Shown here one piece after another: positions 23,693 through 30,924 of a stretch of DNA of 64,000 nucleotides. The position numbers were made by a program, and so were the translations under genes. The notes under the pieces are model-generated. The model searched no databases and was not told the DNA's origin. It saw only the letters and a program-made list of their open reading frames with translations. Each line of letters opens with the position of its first letter. The stretch's first letter is position 1. This stretch comes from [Clostridium] viride DSM 6836 (GTDB lineage: Bacteria > Bacillota > Clostridia > Oscillospirales > Oscillospiraceae): contig JHZO01000006.1 of NCBI GenBank assembly GCA_000620945.1, positions 62,001 through 126,000 of the forward strand, written 5' to 3'.

Positions 23693-24766
23693 TCATTTTA
23701 TGTCAGCACGAGTATAGGTCTGCTCCCCAGTCTTCAAGTCCATGGTAACTGTGTAGACACCTTTCAACTGGATTGGGGGGCCCTGATCCTCAAAGCCATT
23801 GTAATATACGTCCTGGCTCACGGTTGCAGTATAGTAAAGCTTTGTACCATCTGGGGAGACAGAGATATGTTCAGGCAGTGGAGTTTGTTCGCCGTAGTGA
23901 CAATTGGAGCCCGAGATTACCGCCAAAGGATAGTCCCGATAGGATAAATCCTGATCGATGATAGTGATGTGAGAGCTAGACCCACCCATGGTTCCGCCTC
24001 CAAACTCCCATATCAAAATGAAGTAATCCTTTGCTTGAAATTGATATATGGATTGACGACCATAGTTTACTATGCTATCAACAATTTCGCTACGGCTAGT
24101 TACGAGCGCAAAGGGGTTTGGCATCTCAGGATTGGCGTCAGGAGTTTTTTCAGATAGACGCACTAATGTGGCATAACACTGTTCAATGGTAAAGCTATCC
24201 AAGGGGTTAAATCGTCCATTCATGTCTCCGGTCATGATGCCTAATTGATTCATGAGCTGAACATCACCCATCGCCCAGTTTGCAATGTCACTCTGGTCCG
24301 TAAAGGAAAAGGGTTTCGCTGTGTTAGGAGCCACCCCTCCATAAGAACGATACGTTCTAGCGAGTATAACGGCAGCCTCTTGACGGGTAATGAAGGATTG
24401 TTCATCTAAACTGGAGTCCCCTCTACCTTTCAGAATGCCAAGCTGAGTGGCAACATCGAAAGGGTCCTTGCGATCGAAATCTCCTGTCACTTTCTGCAAA
24501 CGATAGCTCAAGAGGTCGATGTAGTGGTTCAAATTCGTTTTGAACTTCAGGGCAACTAAGAACGTTGCATTTTCCGCAAAATAGCCCCGTTGGATGGGTT
24601 CACGAAAATCCCCATCATAGGGGTAGTAGGCAATGCCAAGATTTATTGCTTTTTCAACGTCCTTCCGAGCCCAATCGGAAGACTGGAATTCAGGCTGTGG
24701 TATGGCGGCATTCACTGAGGGTGCCAACATCAACAGCAGCAAGAGAAATACAAGTAGTTTCTTCAA
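23693..24766 (-). CDS. SLH-domain surface protein with C-terminal beta-rich domain
   Basis: 357 residues from the TTG at 24766 (AAAGGA 8 bases upstream; an in-frame TTG two codons earlier is too close to it). A signal peptide (about 1-20, ending PSVNA) is followed by three SLH-like motifs between residues 30 and 205 (ATQLGILKGRGDSSLDEQ, ITRQEAAVILAR, QLGIMTGDMNGRFNPLDSF). The C-terminal 150 residues look like part of a beta-propeller-type fold (HISVSPDGTKLYYTATVS, GVYTVTMDLKTGEQTYT). It should be wall-bound through the SLH part. It is transcribed leftward, probably with the 57-aa membrane protein behind it, and has a 14-bp inverted repeat in its upstream region. Confidence 0.82.
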   Translation of the reverse strand: MKKLLVFLLLLLMLAPSVNAAIPQPEFQSSDWARKDVEKAINLGIAYYPYDGDFREPIQRGYFAENATFLVALKFKTNLNHYIDLLSYRLQKVTGDFDRKDPFDVATQLGILKGRGDSSLDEQSFITRQEAAVILARTYRSYGGVAPNTAKPFSFTDQSDIANWAMGDVQLMNQLGIMTGDMNGRFNPLDSFTIEQCYATLVRLSEKTPDANPEMPNPFALVTSRSEIVDSIVNYGRQSIYQFQAKDYFILIWEFGGGTMGGSSSHITIIDQDLSYRDYPLAVISGSNCHYGEQTPLPEHISVSPDGTKLYYTATVSQDVYYNGFEDQGPPIQLKGVYTVTMDLKTGEQTYTRADIK

Positions 24767-24796
24767 ATTCAAAATCCTTTCTGGTTAATGATTAAT

Positions 24797-24833
24797 GTGC
24801 TAATATAAACTATCATACTGTTTATATTAGCAC
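24797..24833. promoter_or_regulatory. 14-bp perfect inverted repeat upstream of the SLH gene
   Basis: GTGCTAATATAAAC (24797-24810) and GTTTATATTAGCAC (24820-24833) with a 9-base loop, 31 bp upstream of the leftward SLH start codon. AT-rich arms and position suit an operator; it may also act as a leader hairpin. Confidence 0.4.
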
Positions 24834-24836
24834 GCT

Positions 24837-25583
24837 ATGGTACTCATTTCAATTCTAAGAGTTCGTTACTCTCAAAACTCTGGCTTGCTCTATATTTCCA
24901 CTGAGCAAAATGACTCCGTGTGGTTTAATGGCGGGAACTTGATTGATGTCAACGGCAAGCTTGTACAGGACGAGCTTAATAGCAAAGGTGTCCTGGTTTG
25001 CTCTACTGGATTCGGCTATGATGCAAGACAGCTCATTCTGCAGGTGTTAAAGATTGTTTATTCGAACGATTATCAGAAGTCTTACGAGGCAAGCAAAGCA
25101 ACTTTTTGCAGACAGCATACAAGAATACGGTGGCACAGAGTACGCATCAACAATTCGGTATGAGGGTCGTATGTGGATTTCATACCTCACGGCCATCCTG
25201 CGAACTTTTGAAGTAATGATTGGCCAGGCTAATGATGTTCAGCGGTACAATGAGCGAAAAGCCGTGGCCCCCTCAGGTATTTATCAAACATTTGCTTATC
25301 GAGTCGGTTCGGACGCACTAGCCGCACTGAATTTACTTCTTTGTATGTTTGTGAAACCAAGAAAACTGATGTACTTTGAAGAAAATGGTCGTTGACAATT
25401 CCTTCGCCATCCTGTATGCTAATTACAGATAAGTCTGGTGGAGAATTCACCTGCACGATGCAATTTATTTTGTCTGGCATCGGCTATGAAATTGATAGAT
25501 CCAATTTCACAGCTTCCATGCTACCCAATTTTACTTTGCACCGGTTGCAAGCAGGTGGACACCACGCAGACAACACAGTCTGA
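24837..25583 (+). pseudogene. Unrecognised gene broken by frameshifts
   Basis: Protein-like sequence continues through three staggered frames: 24837-25163 (for example GVLVCSTGFGYDARQLILQV), 25054-25395 (EYASTIRYEGRMWISYLTAI, DALAALNLLLCMF) and 25392-25583 (GGEFTCTMQFILSGIGYEID). Each piece has normal composition but none has a ribosome binding site at its start. Together they are best explained as one ancestral gene of about 240 codons with two frameshifts. I do not recognise the family. A terminator follows at 25590. Confidence 0.35.
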
Positions 25584-25589
25584 CATCCC

Positions 25590-25629
25590 ACACCTGCTGC
25601 AGCCAAAGGTTGCAGCAGGTGTTTTTTTC
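25590..25629 (+). terminator. Rho-independent terminator
   Basis: ACACCTGCTGCAGCC - AAA - GGTTGCAGCAGGTGT, with seven T running from the end of the stem. It lies just 24 bp before the next start codon. Confidence 0.85.
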
Positions 25630-25652
25630 TCCAGAACAATAGGAGGAAAAGA

Positions 25653-26294
25653 ATGATGAACAATCAAAAAGAATGGTCCAACCCTACCCCGGCAGGCCTT
25701 GTGGCCTTGGCAGTCGCCTGCTTCTGCTTTTTTGCACTTCTTTCCGGTCGAATCGAAGCATCTGCTCTCCCTCTGATGGGTTGCTGGCTCCTAGGCGGTT
25801 TTGTGATCCAAATTGTCGTGGGACTATTGGACCTAAAAAGTCAAAATGCAACCGGCGGCAATACCTTCCTATTCTTTAGCGCTTTTTTTATGCTCACCGG
25901 TGGACTGGAAATGCTTTTAAAGTATAATGCCATTGTGGGAGGCGCTCCGCTGGATGGCCGCATCGACGGATATGCCTGGACTGTTTTGACTGCTATCGTG
26001 ATTTTGTGGACACCTGCCTTCTTTACCAAGTTTAGCCTACTGTCTGTGATTGTGGTCCTGCTTGACCTTGCCCTGCCCTTTATCACTCTGATTGACTTTG
26101 GACTTTTGCCCAAGAGCACGTTCGGGCACTTTCCTGCTTGGTTCTTGTTGTGTGCTGGTATTGTTGCGATTTATTTCGCTTCCGCCCTTGTGGTGAATCA
26201 GGCTTTTGGCAGAGTGGTGTACCCCTTGCCGGGGCAGCCCAGAGCAAAGAGCCATAGCAACCAAGAGCAAGCCAAGGTAGCAGCAAAGCGCTAA
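25653..26294 (+). CDS. Acetate/succinate transporter, GPR1/FUN34/YaaH (SatP) family
   Basis: 213 residues with six predicted membrane helices. The family signature NPTPAGL (consensus NPAPLGL) is at residues 10-16, just before helix 1. Proteins of this family move acetate, succinate or related short acids with protons. AGGAGG lies 6 bases before the ATG at 25653. Transcription must begin after the terminator at 25590-25629, leaving very little promoter space, so read-through from upstream is possible. The gene ends 25 bp before a family-type terminator, and is therefore a single-gene unit. Confidence 0.85.
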   Translation: MMNNQKEWSNPTPAGLVALAVACFCFFALLSGRIEASALPLMGCWLLGGFVIQIVVGLLDLKSQNATGGNTFLFFSAFFMLTGGLEMLLKYNAIVGGAPLDGRIDGYAWTVLTAIVILWTPAFFTKFSLLSVIVVLLDLALPFITLIDFGLLPKSTFGHFPAWFLLCAGIVAIYFASALVVNQAFGRVVYPLPGQPRAKSHSNQEQAKVAAKR

Positions 26295-26318
26295 GAGGTC
26301 TTTCCTCAACCGAAAAGA

Positions 26319-26348
26319 CCCTGCAAGCGCAATGCTTGCAGGGTTTTC
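26319..26348 (+). terminator. Terminator hairpin of the recurring family
   Basis: CCCTGCAAGC - GCAAT - GCTTGCAGGG followed by TTTTC. The stem and loop are identical to the core of the hairpin at 33392-33428. Confidence 0.85.
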
Positions 26349-26563
26349 TGTTTATGGAAAAAACGTTAATACATTTAATCGTTTTGAATCCGAGAAAGGT
26401 AAGATAGCGGGTATGATTTTGGACAAGATCGGAAGAAACACGAAACTAGTTCCGGAACCATACACTATACCAACAGCGCAAGGCTAAGTTGAATTAGATT
26501 GTGAAACAGTAGCATTTATCCTCTGCAATTTGCATAAGCTGTGGTATCAAAAACACAATGTAA

Positions 26564-26663
26564 AGTGAGCAATGACGTTCGCTGGTTATGACGTGAGCAA
26601 TGACGTTCACCGATACTCTGGATAGGTATGTCCAGTGTTCGGTGGCGTCTTTTTGTTTTTTTC
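26564..26663 (+). promoter_or_regulatory. Probable ANTAR antitermination leader (dual hexaloop hairpins plus terminator)
   Basis: Hairpin P1 is AGTGAGC - AATGAC - GTTCGCT (26564-26583) and P2 is GTGAGC - AATGAC - GTTCAC (26593-26610). Both have six-base loops with A at position 1 and G at position 4, the known recognition pattern of ANTAR RNA-binding domains. The 3' arm of P2 (GTTCAC) shares bases with the 5' arm of a terminator (CACCGA...CTGGA / TCCAG...TCGGTG, then a T-rich tract to 26663). The two structures are therefore mutually exclusive. An ANTAR regulator gene lies at 28354-28959 and the controlled gene would be the transporter at 26791. P1 stems contain G-U pairs. Confidence 0.75.
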
Positions 26664-26790
26664 GATGGATCGTTCCCATTGAAAAACGAAAATAGCTCCT
26701 TGTGATCAACTCTCGCACAACATGGATTTGCCATCGGGTTGTGCGGATTTGATAAACACCCAAAAACTATGGAAAGAGGAGGAATACACA

Positions 26791-28293
26791 ATGCAACCAA
26801 TCAGAAAACGTTTGGACGGCGAGGAACAACCTTACATCAATCTATTTCATGGCTTCTTTAAGGTTAGACTGCCCATCATCCATTGGGAATGGGAGTTCCC
26901 AGAAATGCTCCAAGCATTGATTGTTTTCATGACGGGAGTAGCCGCAACCGTATACTTGCAGGATATGTTTGGATTTTCCTTTGAACTAGCTTTGTCCATT
27001 GTCATTGTTCACGAAGCGTTATACCTGGTGAACAACATTTTGGGAGATCCGCTGATCGGCGGCTGGATCACCCCAGCCATTCCCCTAATCATAGCATTTT
27101 TAACCCAATACGAAGGGACAGACAGAATATATGCCTTGCTTTCCATTGAATTCTGTTTGGCTGTCATGTTTCTCGTATTTGGTATCACTGGCATCGCTGC
27201 AAAAATCGTCAATTACTGCCCCGTTTCCATCAAGGGTGGTATACTCTTGGGAGCTGGCTTCGCTGCGTGTACCGGTAAATATGGCTTTATGTCCCTGGAA
27301 GCAGGCGGCAGAGGTTTCTTCCTGAACCCCGTCTCGTGGTCAATCGGTGTGTTGCTCTCCTTGTTCTTGCTGTTCTCCTACGGGTTTGGTGGAATCAAAT
27401 TCAAGACCCAAAACAAGTTTATCAAGTTTATCAGTAAGGCAGGATTCGTTCCTGGTGTGATTGTGGCCGCCATCATTGGTATGATGGTTGGTGAAATTGC
27501 TTTGCCTGATCTCTCAAAGATCAACGGAATTATTTTCAATCCACTCCCCGGCTTAAATTGGTCCATTCATAACTTCTCTATCTTGGGCGTAGGCTTCCCG
27601 CCAGCACACATCCTCGTTGAAGCCATTCCGATGGCACTCATCGCTTACGTCATCGCATTTGGTGATATCGTTGGTGGTACCGCCTTCTTGAATGACACCA
27701 AGAAATACCGCACCGACGAATTTTTGGATGTTAACCCCAATCGAATTAACTTCTGCTGTGGCCTCCGTAACATGGTGGAATGCTTCTTTGCCCCGACCTG
27801 CACCATGTCTGGTCCTATTTGGACCGCAATGACCGTAACCGTTGCCGAACGGTATAAGCTTGGCAAAGACAACATGTACTCTATCTTCGGTGGTTCCTGT
27901 ACGTTTAACAGCGTGAAGGTGCTCGGTTGCTTTATCATTCCTCTTATGATAGTCATTAAGCCGGTACTTCCGTTGGCAATGGCGCTTACCTTAATGATTC
28001 AAGCGTTTGGTTCCTTCTATGTTGCCTTAACCATGTGCCGCACCAACATCGAACGTGGTGTTGCTGGCATTACCGGCGGTGCCATCGCCGCTTGTGCTAA
28101 CCCTGCATACGGCCTGCTCATCGGATTCCTGCTGTATGGCGTCTGCCAGTTCATTGCCACCAAGCAAGTAGACCGATTGAATGAGGTGGAAAAGGGCGCC
28201 AACATGACCATCCGAGATTGTGAAGAACTCAAAGAAGAAATTGAGGCTAATTTGGCAACCATCTACAACAAAAAGGCCATCTCAACCAAATAA
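26791..28293 (+). CDS. Polytopic membrane protein, probable transporter (paralogue A)
   Basis: 500 residues with about 12-14 predicted membrane helices. Conserved stretches shared with the gene at 29184 include PLIGGWITPAIPLI, AGFVPG, IAFGDIV, NPNRINFCCGLRN and APTCTMSGPIWTAMTVTVAERY. GAGGAGG precedes the ATG at 26791; earlier in-frame starts fall before that site. The size and helix count would suit an APC-superfamily UraA/SulP-type carrier, but I see no diagnostic motif and assign no substrate. Its leader carries the ANTAR-type antitermination hairpins, so it is probably made only when the ANTAR regulator next door is active. Confidence 0.7.
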   Translation: MQPIRKRLDGEEQPYINLFHGFFKVRLPIIHWEWEFPEMLQALIVFMTGVAATVYLQDMFGFSFELALSIVIVHEALYLVNNILGDPLIGGWITPAIPLIIAFLTQYEGTDRIYALLSIEFCLAVMFLVFGITGIAAKIVNYCPVSIKGGILLGAGFAACTGKYGFMSLEAGGRGFFLNPVSWSIGVLLSLFLLFSYGFGGIKFKTQNKFIKFISKAGFVPGVIVAAIIGMMVGEIALPDLSKINGIIFNPLPGLNWSIHNFSILGVGFPPAHILVEAIPMALIAYVIAFGDIVGGTAFLNDTKKYRTDEFLDVNPNRINFCCGLRNMVECFFAPTCTMSGPIWTAMTVTVAERYKLGKDNMYSIFGGSCTFNSVKVLGCFIIPLMIVIKPVLPLAMALTLMIQAFGSFYVALTMCRTNIERGVAGITGGAIAACANPAYGLLIGFLLYGVCQFIATKQVDRLNEVEKGANMTIRDCEELKEEIEANLATIYNKKAISTK

Positions 28294-28317
28294 CCATGCT
28301 AACATCCATTGCGAATA

Positions 28318-28348
28318 GGCCACCCTCAGGAATCTCCAGAGGGTGGTC
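28318..28348. terminator. Hairpin between convergent genes
   Basis: GGCCACCCTC / GAGGGTGGTC with an 11-base loop between the stop codons of the transporter (+) and the ANTAR regulator (-). T runs are poor on both sides, so its efficiency is uncertain. Confidence 0.55.
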
Positions 28349-28353
28349 TCATA

Positions 28354-28959
28354 CTAAGTTTTGGGAGCATACCTACGAATGATTTCTTGAGCCACTTTCG
28401 ATTTTTTGATACACGCATCCATGGCCTTTTTTTCTATGTAATGATGGGCATCTTGTTCACTCATTTTAAGTTGCTGCACCAGCAGAACTTTTGCTCGATT
28501 GACCAATCGGTCATCCGCTAGTTTGTTCTGTAAGGTTTCAGTCTGATTTTCCAGTTTCTTAATTCTTGCGCGCACAGAGAGCAGAAGGTGAATGGTTTGA
28601 AGGAATAGATACGATTCCAAGGGTTTTTTCAAGGCAACAATACCCATGCGTTCGGATTGAAACAAAGTTTGGTCATACTGCTTGCCTTTTGTCAGCATAA
28701 CAATGCTGTAATCAAAGGATTGACAGCTTGCCAGGTCAATGGCAAATTGGGTAGCATCCTCATCAGGGAGAGGCACATCAATAATAATCAGATCTACATC
28801 CCGATCTATGATTGTCCGCTTTGCTTTGTGGATACTGTTCACGACGGTTGCTGGCGGGAATCCATTCTTTTTCAGCAGTTCAAGAATACTGGTAATCACA
28901 GCATCGGAAACCGATACAATTAATATGCTTGCATAGGAATATATTCCCAGCATAAGCAT
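28354..28959 (-). CDS. ANTAR-domain antitermination regulator with (pseudo)receiver
   Basis: 201 residues. The N-terminal 120 have the receiver fold: ILIVSVSDAV at the first strand, IIIDVPLPDED with the central Asp, and ALKKPL with the Lys. The usual acidic pair of the first strand is replaced by VSVSD, so phosphorylation may be weak or absent, as in some NasT/AmiR-type proteins. A coiled-coil linker (RIKKLENQTETLQNKL) leads to an ANTAR domain (LVNRAKVLLVQQLKMSEQDAHHYI, with KKSKVAQEIIRR). ANTAR domains bind pairs of hairpins with A..G hexaloops and prevent termination. Such a pair is found upstream of the neighbouring transporter. No cognate kinase is visible nearby. Confidence 0.87.
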   Translation of the reverse strand: MLMLGIYSYASILIVSVSDAVITSILELLKKNGFPPATVVNSIHKAKRTIIDRDVDLIIIDVPLPDEDATQFAIDLASCQSFDYSIVMLTKGKQYDQTLFQSERMGIVALKKPLESYLFLQTIHLLLSVRARIKKLENQTETLQNKLADDRLVNRAKVLLVQQLKMSEQDAHHYIEKKAMDACIKKSKVAQEIIRRYAPKT

Positions 28960-29183
28960 CGCCTACCTTTGCTTTCAAAAGTAGTAACCACAAAGGGATG
29001 ACACGGATGAAATTATGTCTATCAATTAGACGGAAATAAATCATTACATGTTTTCGTTTGCTTTGGAATAGGCTTAGAATGTACAAGGCCATTTCGCTTG
29101 TTATCTAGAATATACACATCCTCACTTTAATATGCCTTTGATACTAGAGCAGAACAAACCCTTAAGAAAGGAATGATGGCGAC

Positions 29184-30629
29184 ATGAGATTGACCGATAC
29201 GAAGAGGAAGTTTGGAGAGGAACAGCCCTACATTCCATTGGGGCTTTTTAAACTTAGGCTCCCGTTTCTGCATTGGAAATGGGAATACCCTGAGATGATA
29301 CAAGCCCTAGTGGTTTTCGTCACCGGTACGGCCGCCATCACCTATCTGCAAGATCTGTTTGGCCTTTCCTTTGAGGTTGCGTTGTCCATTGTCATCGTGC
29401 ATGAGGCTCTTTATCTGCTGAATAACTTTCTCGGCGATCCTTTGATTGGTGGGTGGATTACACCGGCGATCCCGCTGATTGTGATCTTTCTACTCACATA
29501 CGATGGCACGGATCGAATCTGGGCATTGTTATCTCTGGAACTAATGATAGCCTTCCTGTTCATTACCCTTGGCATGACCGGCTTGGCAGAAAAACTGGTG
29601 AACCGATGCCCTAGATCCCTAAAGGCGGGGATTCTGGTTGGTTCAAGTTTTGCTGCCTGTGAAGGAAAGTATGGCTTTCTTTCTTTAGAAGAGGGTGGAG
29701 CGGGCTTTTGGGCAAACCCCATCAGCTTTTCCATTGGCGTGCTGCTTGCGTTATATTTCCTGTTTTCTTACGGGTTTGGAAAACTGAGATTTACCAGCAA
29801 TCATAAACTAGTTTCTATGCTTACCAAGGCCGGATTTGTTCCGGCACTGCTTATCGCCAGCATCATTGGCATGGCCGTGGGAGAAATTGCACTTCCTACC
29901 ATGGATTTTTCTCACATTATCTTCAACCCGTTTCCAAAGCTACATTGGGTTGCACAAAATTTTAGTCTCCTAGGGGTCGGGCTCCCACCACTCCATATTT
30001 TTGTGTCGTCAATCCCAATAGCCATCGCCTGTTATCTCATTGCGTTCGGGGATATTGTAAATGGCACCGTCATTATTAAGGAAGCGAAGGCCTATCGGGC
30101 CGACGAAACCATTGATATGAATCCCAATCGAACCAATATCTGTTGTGGAGTCCGAAACTTCATAGAGTGCCTGTTTAGTCCAACCTGTACTCTGTCCGGG
30201 CCAATTTGGACGGCTATGACGATTACGGTATACGAACGGTACAAGTCAGGCGAAAAAAATATGCAGTCCATTTTCGGGGCTATTTGTACGTTCAATGTGA
30301 CAAAGCTGCTATGCCACCTCATCATCCCATTCATCGCACTTGTAAGACCAGTGCTCCCACTTGCCATGGAATTGACTTGGATGATTCAGGCTTTTGGCTG
30401 TTTCTACATAGGCATGAATATGTGCCGCACCAATGTAGAGCGTGGTGTTGCAGGTCTGACCGGTGGTGCCATTGCCGTGTGCACAGATCCTTCGGTTGGC
30501 TTACTGATAGGAATCATTTTGTGCTTCATAATGGAGTTTGTCGGCACAACCCCTGCAGACAGAGCCTCCCTGATTGCGTCCGGACTTGCGACCAGCGTTC
30601 AAACCAACTTTTCAGAACTCGAGGAATAA
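29184..30629 (+). CDS. Polytopic membrane protein, probable transporter (paralogue B)
   Basis: 481 residues, alignable along its whole length with the protein at 26791 (same FKLRLPFLHW-like start, PLIGGWITPAIPLI, NPNRTNICCGVRN, SPTCTLSGPIWTAMTITVYERY). The pair arose by duplication, with the ANTAR gene now between them. About 12-14 membrane helices are expected. The ATG at 29184 has AAAGGA about 11 bases upstream, which is rather far. I could not find ANTAR-type hairpins or a leader terminator in the 224 bp before it, so it may be expressed differently from paralogue A. Substrate unknown. Confidence 0.7.
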   Translation: MRLTDTKRKFGEEQPYIPLGLFKLRLPFLHWKWEYPEMIQALVVFVTGTAAITYLQDLFGLSFEVALSIVIVHEALYLLNNFLGDPLIGGWITPAIPLIVIFLLTYDGTDRIWALLSLELMIAFLFITLGMTGLAEKLVNRCPRSLKAGILVGSSFAACEGKYGFLSLEEGGAGFWANPISFSIGVLLALYFLFSYGFGKLRFTSNHKLVSMLTKAGFVPALLIASIIGMAVGEIALPTMDFSHIIFNPFPKLHWVAQNFSLLGVGLPPLHIFVSSIPIAIACYLIAFGDIVNGTVIIKEAKAYRADETIDMNPNRTNICCGVRNFIECLFSPTCTLSGPIWTAMTITVYERYKSGEKNMQSIFGAICTFNVTKLLCHLIIPFIALVRPVLPLAMELTWMIQAFGCFYIGMNMCRTNVERGVAGLTGGAIAVCTDPSVGLLIGIILCFIMEFVGTTPADRASLIASGLATSVQTNFSELEE

Positions 30630-30691
30630 CCATTCCCGGGCGGGGTCATCCTGCTGGTGAACACCCTCCCAGAAAATTGCTCTACCTAGAA

Positions 30692-30729
30692 AATCCCTGC
30701 AACCTCATAGGTTGCAGGGATTTCTTTTT
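30692..30729 (+). terminator. Terminator hairpin of the recurring family
   Basis: AATCCCTGCAACC - TCATA - GGTTGCAGGGATT followed by TCTTTTT. Confidence 0.85.
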
Positions 30730-30843
30730 GGCTTTTGAGGTATTTGATGCAAGCTTTTGATACGCCAAAACCCATTTGAAGCAGGGTGAAAAGGGGACAG
30801 GAACAAGGTTTTCATAAATCTTGTTTCCCCTGTCATGTGGCTG

Positions 30844-30872
30844 TTTACACCAATAATATAGTATGATATAAT
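30844..30872 (+). promoter_or_regulatory. SigA-type promoter of the GGDEF/HD-GYP gene
   Basis: TTTACA (30844-30849), a 17-base spacer and a perfect TATAAT (30867-30872), 52 bp before the start codon. Confidence 0.7.
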
Positions 30873-30924
30873 TGGGAAAATTGTTGAAAATTGCATATTT
30901 TTGTCAGAGATGTGGGGTATTTGT

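Noticed and set aside
26494-26763. Minus-strand frames across the ANTAR leader
   Set aside because: They run through the tandem hairpins and terminator and resemble no protein.
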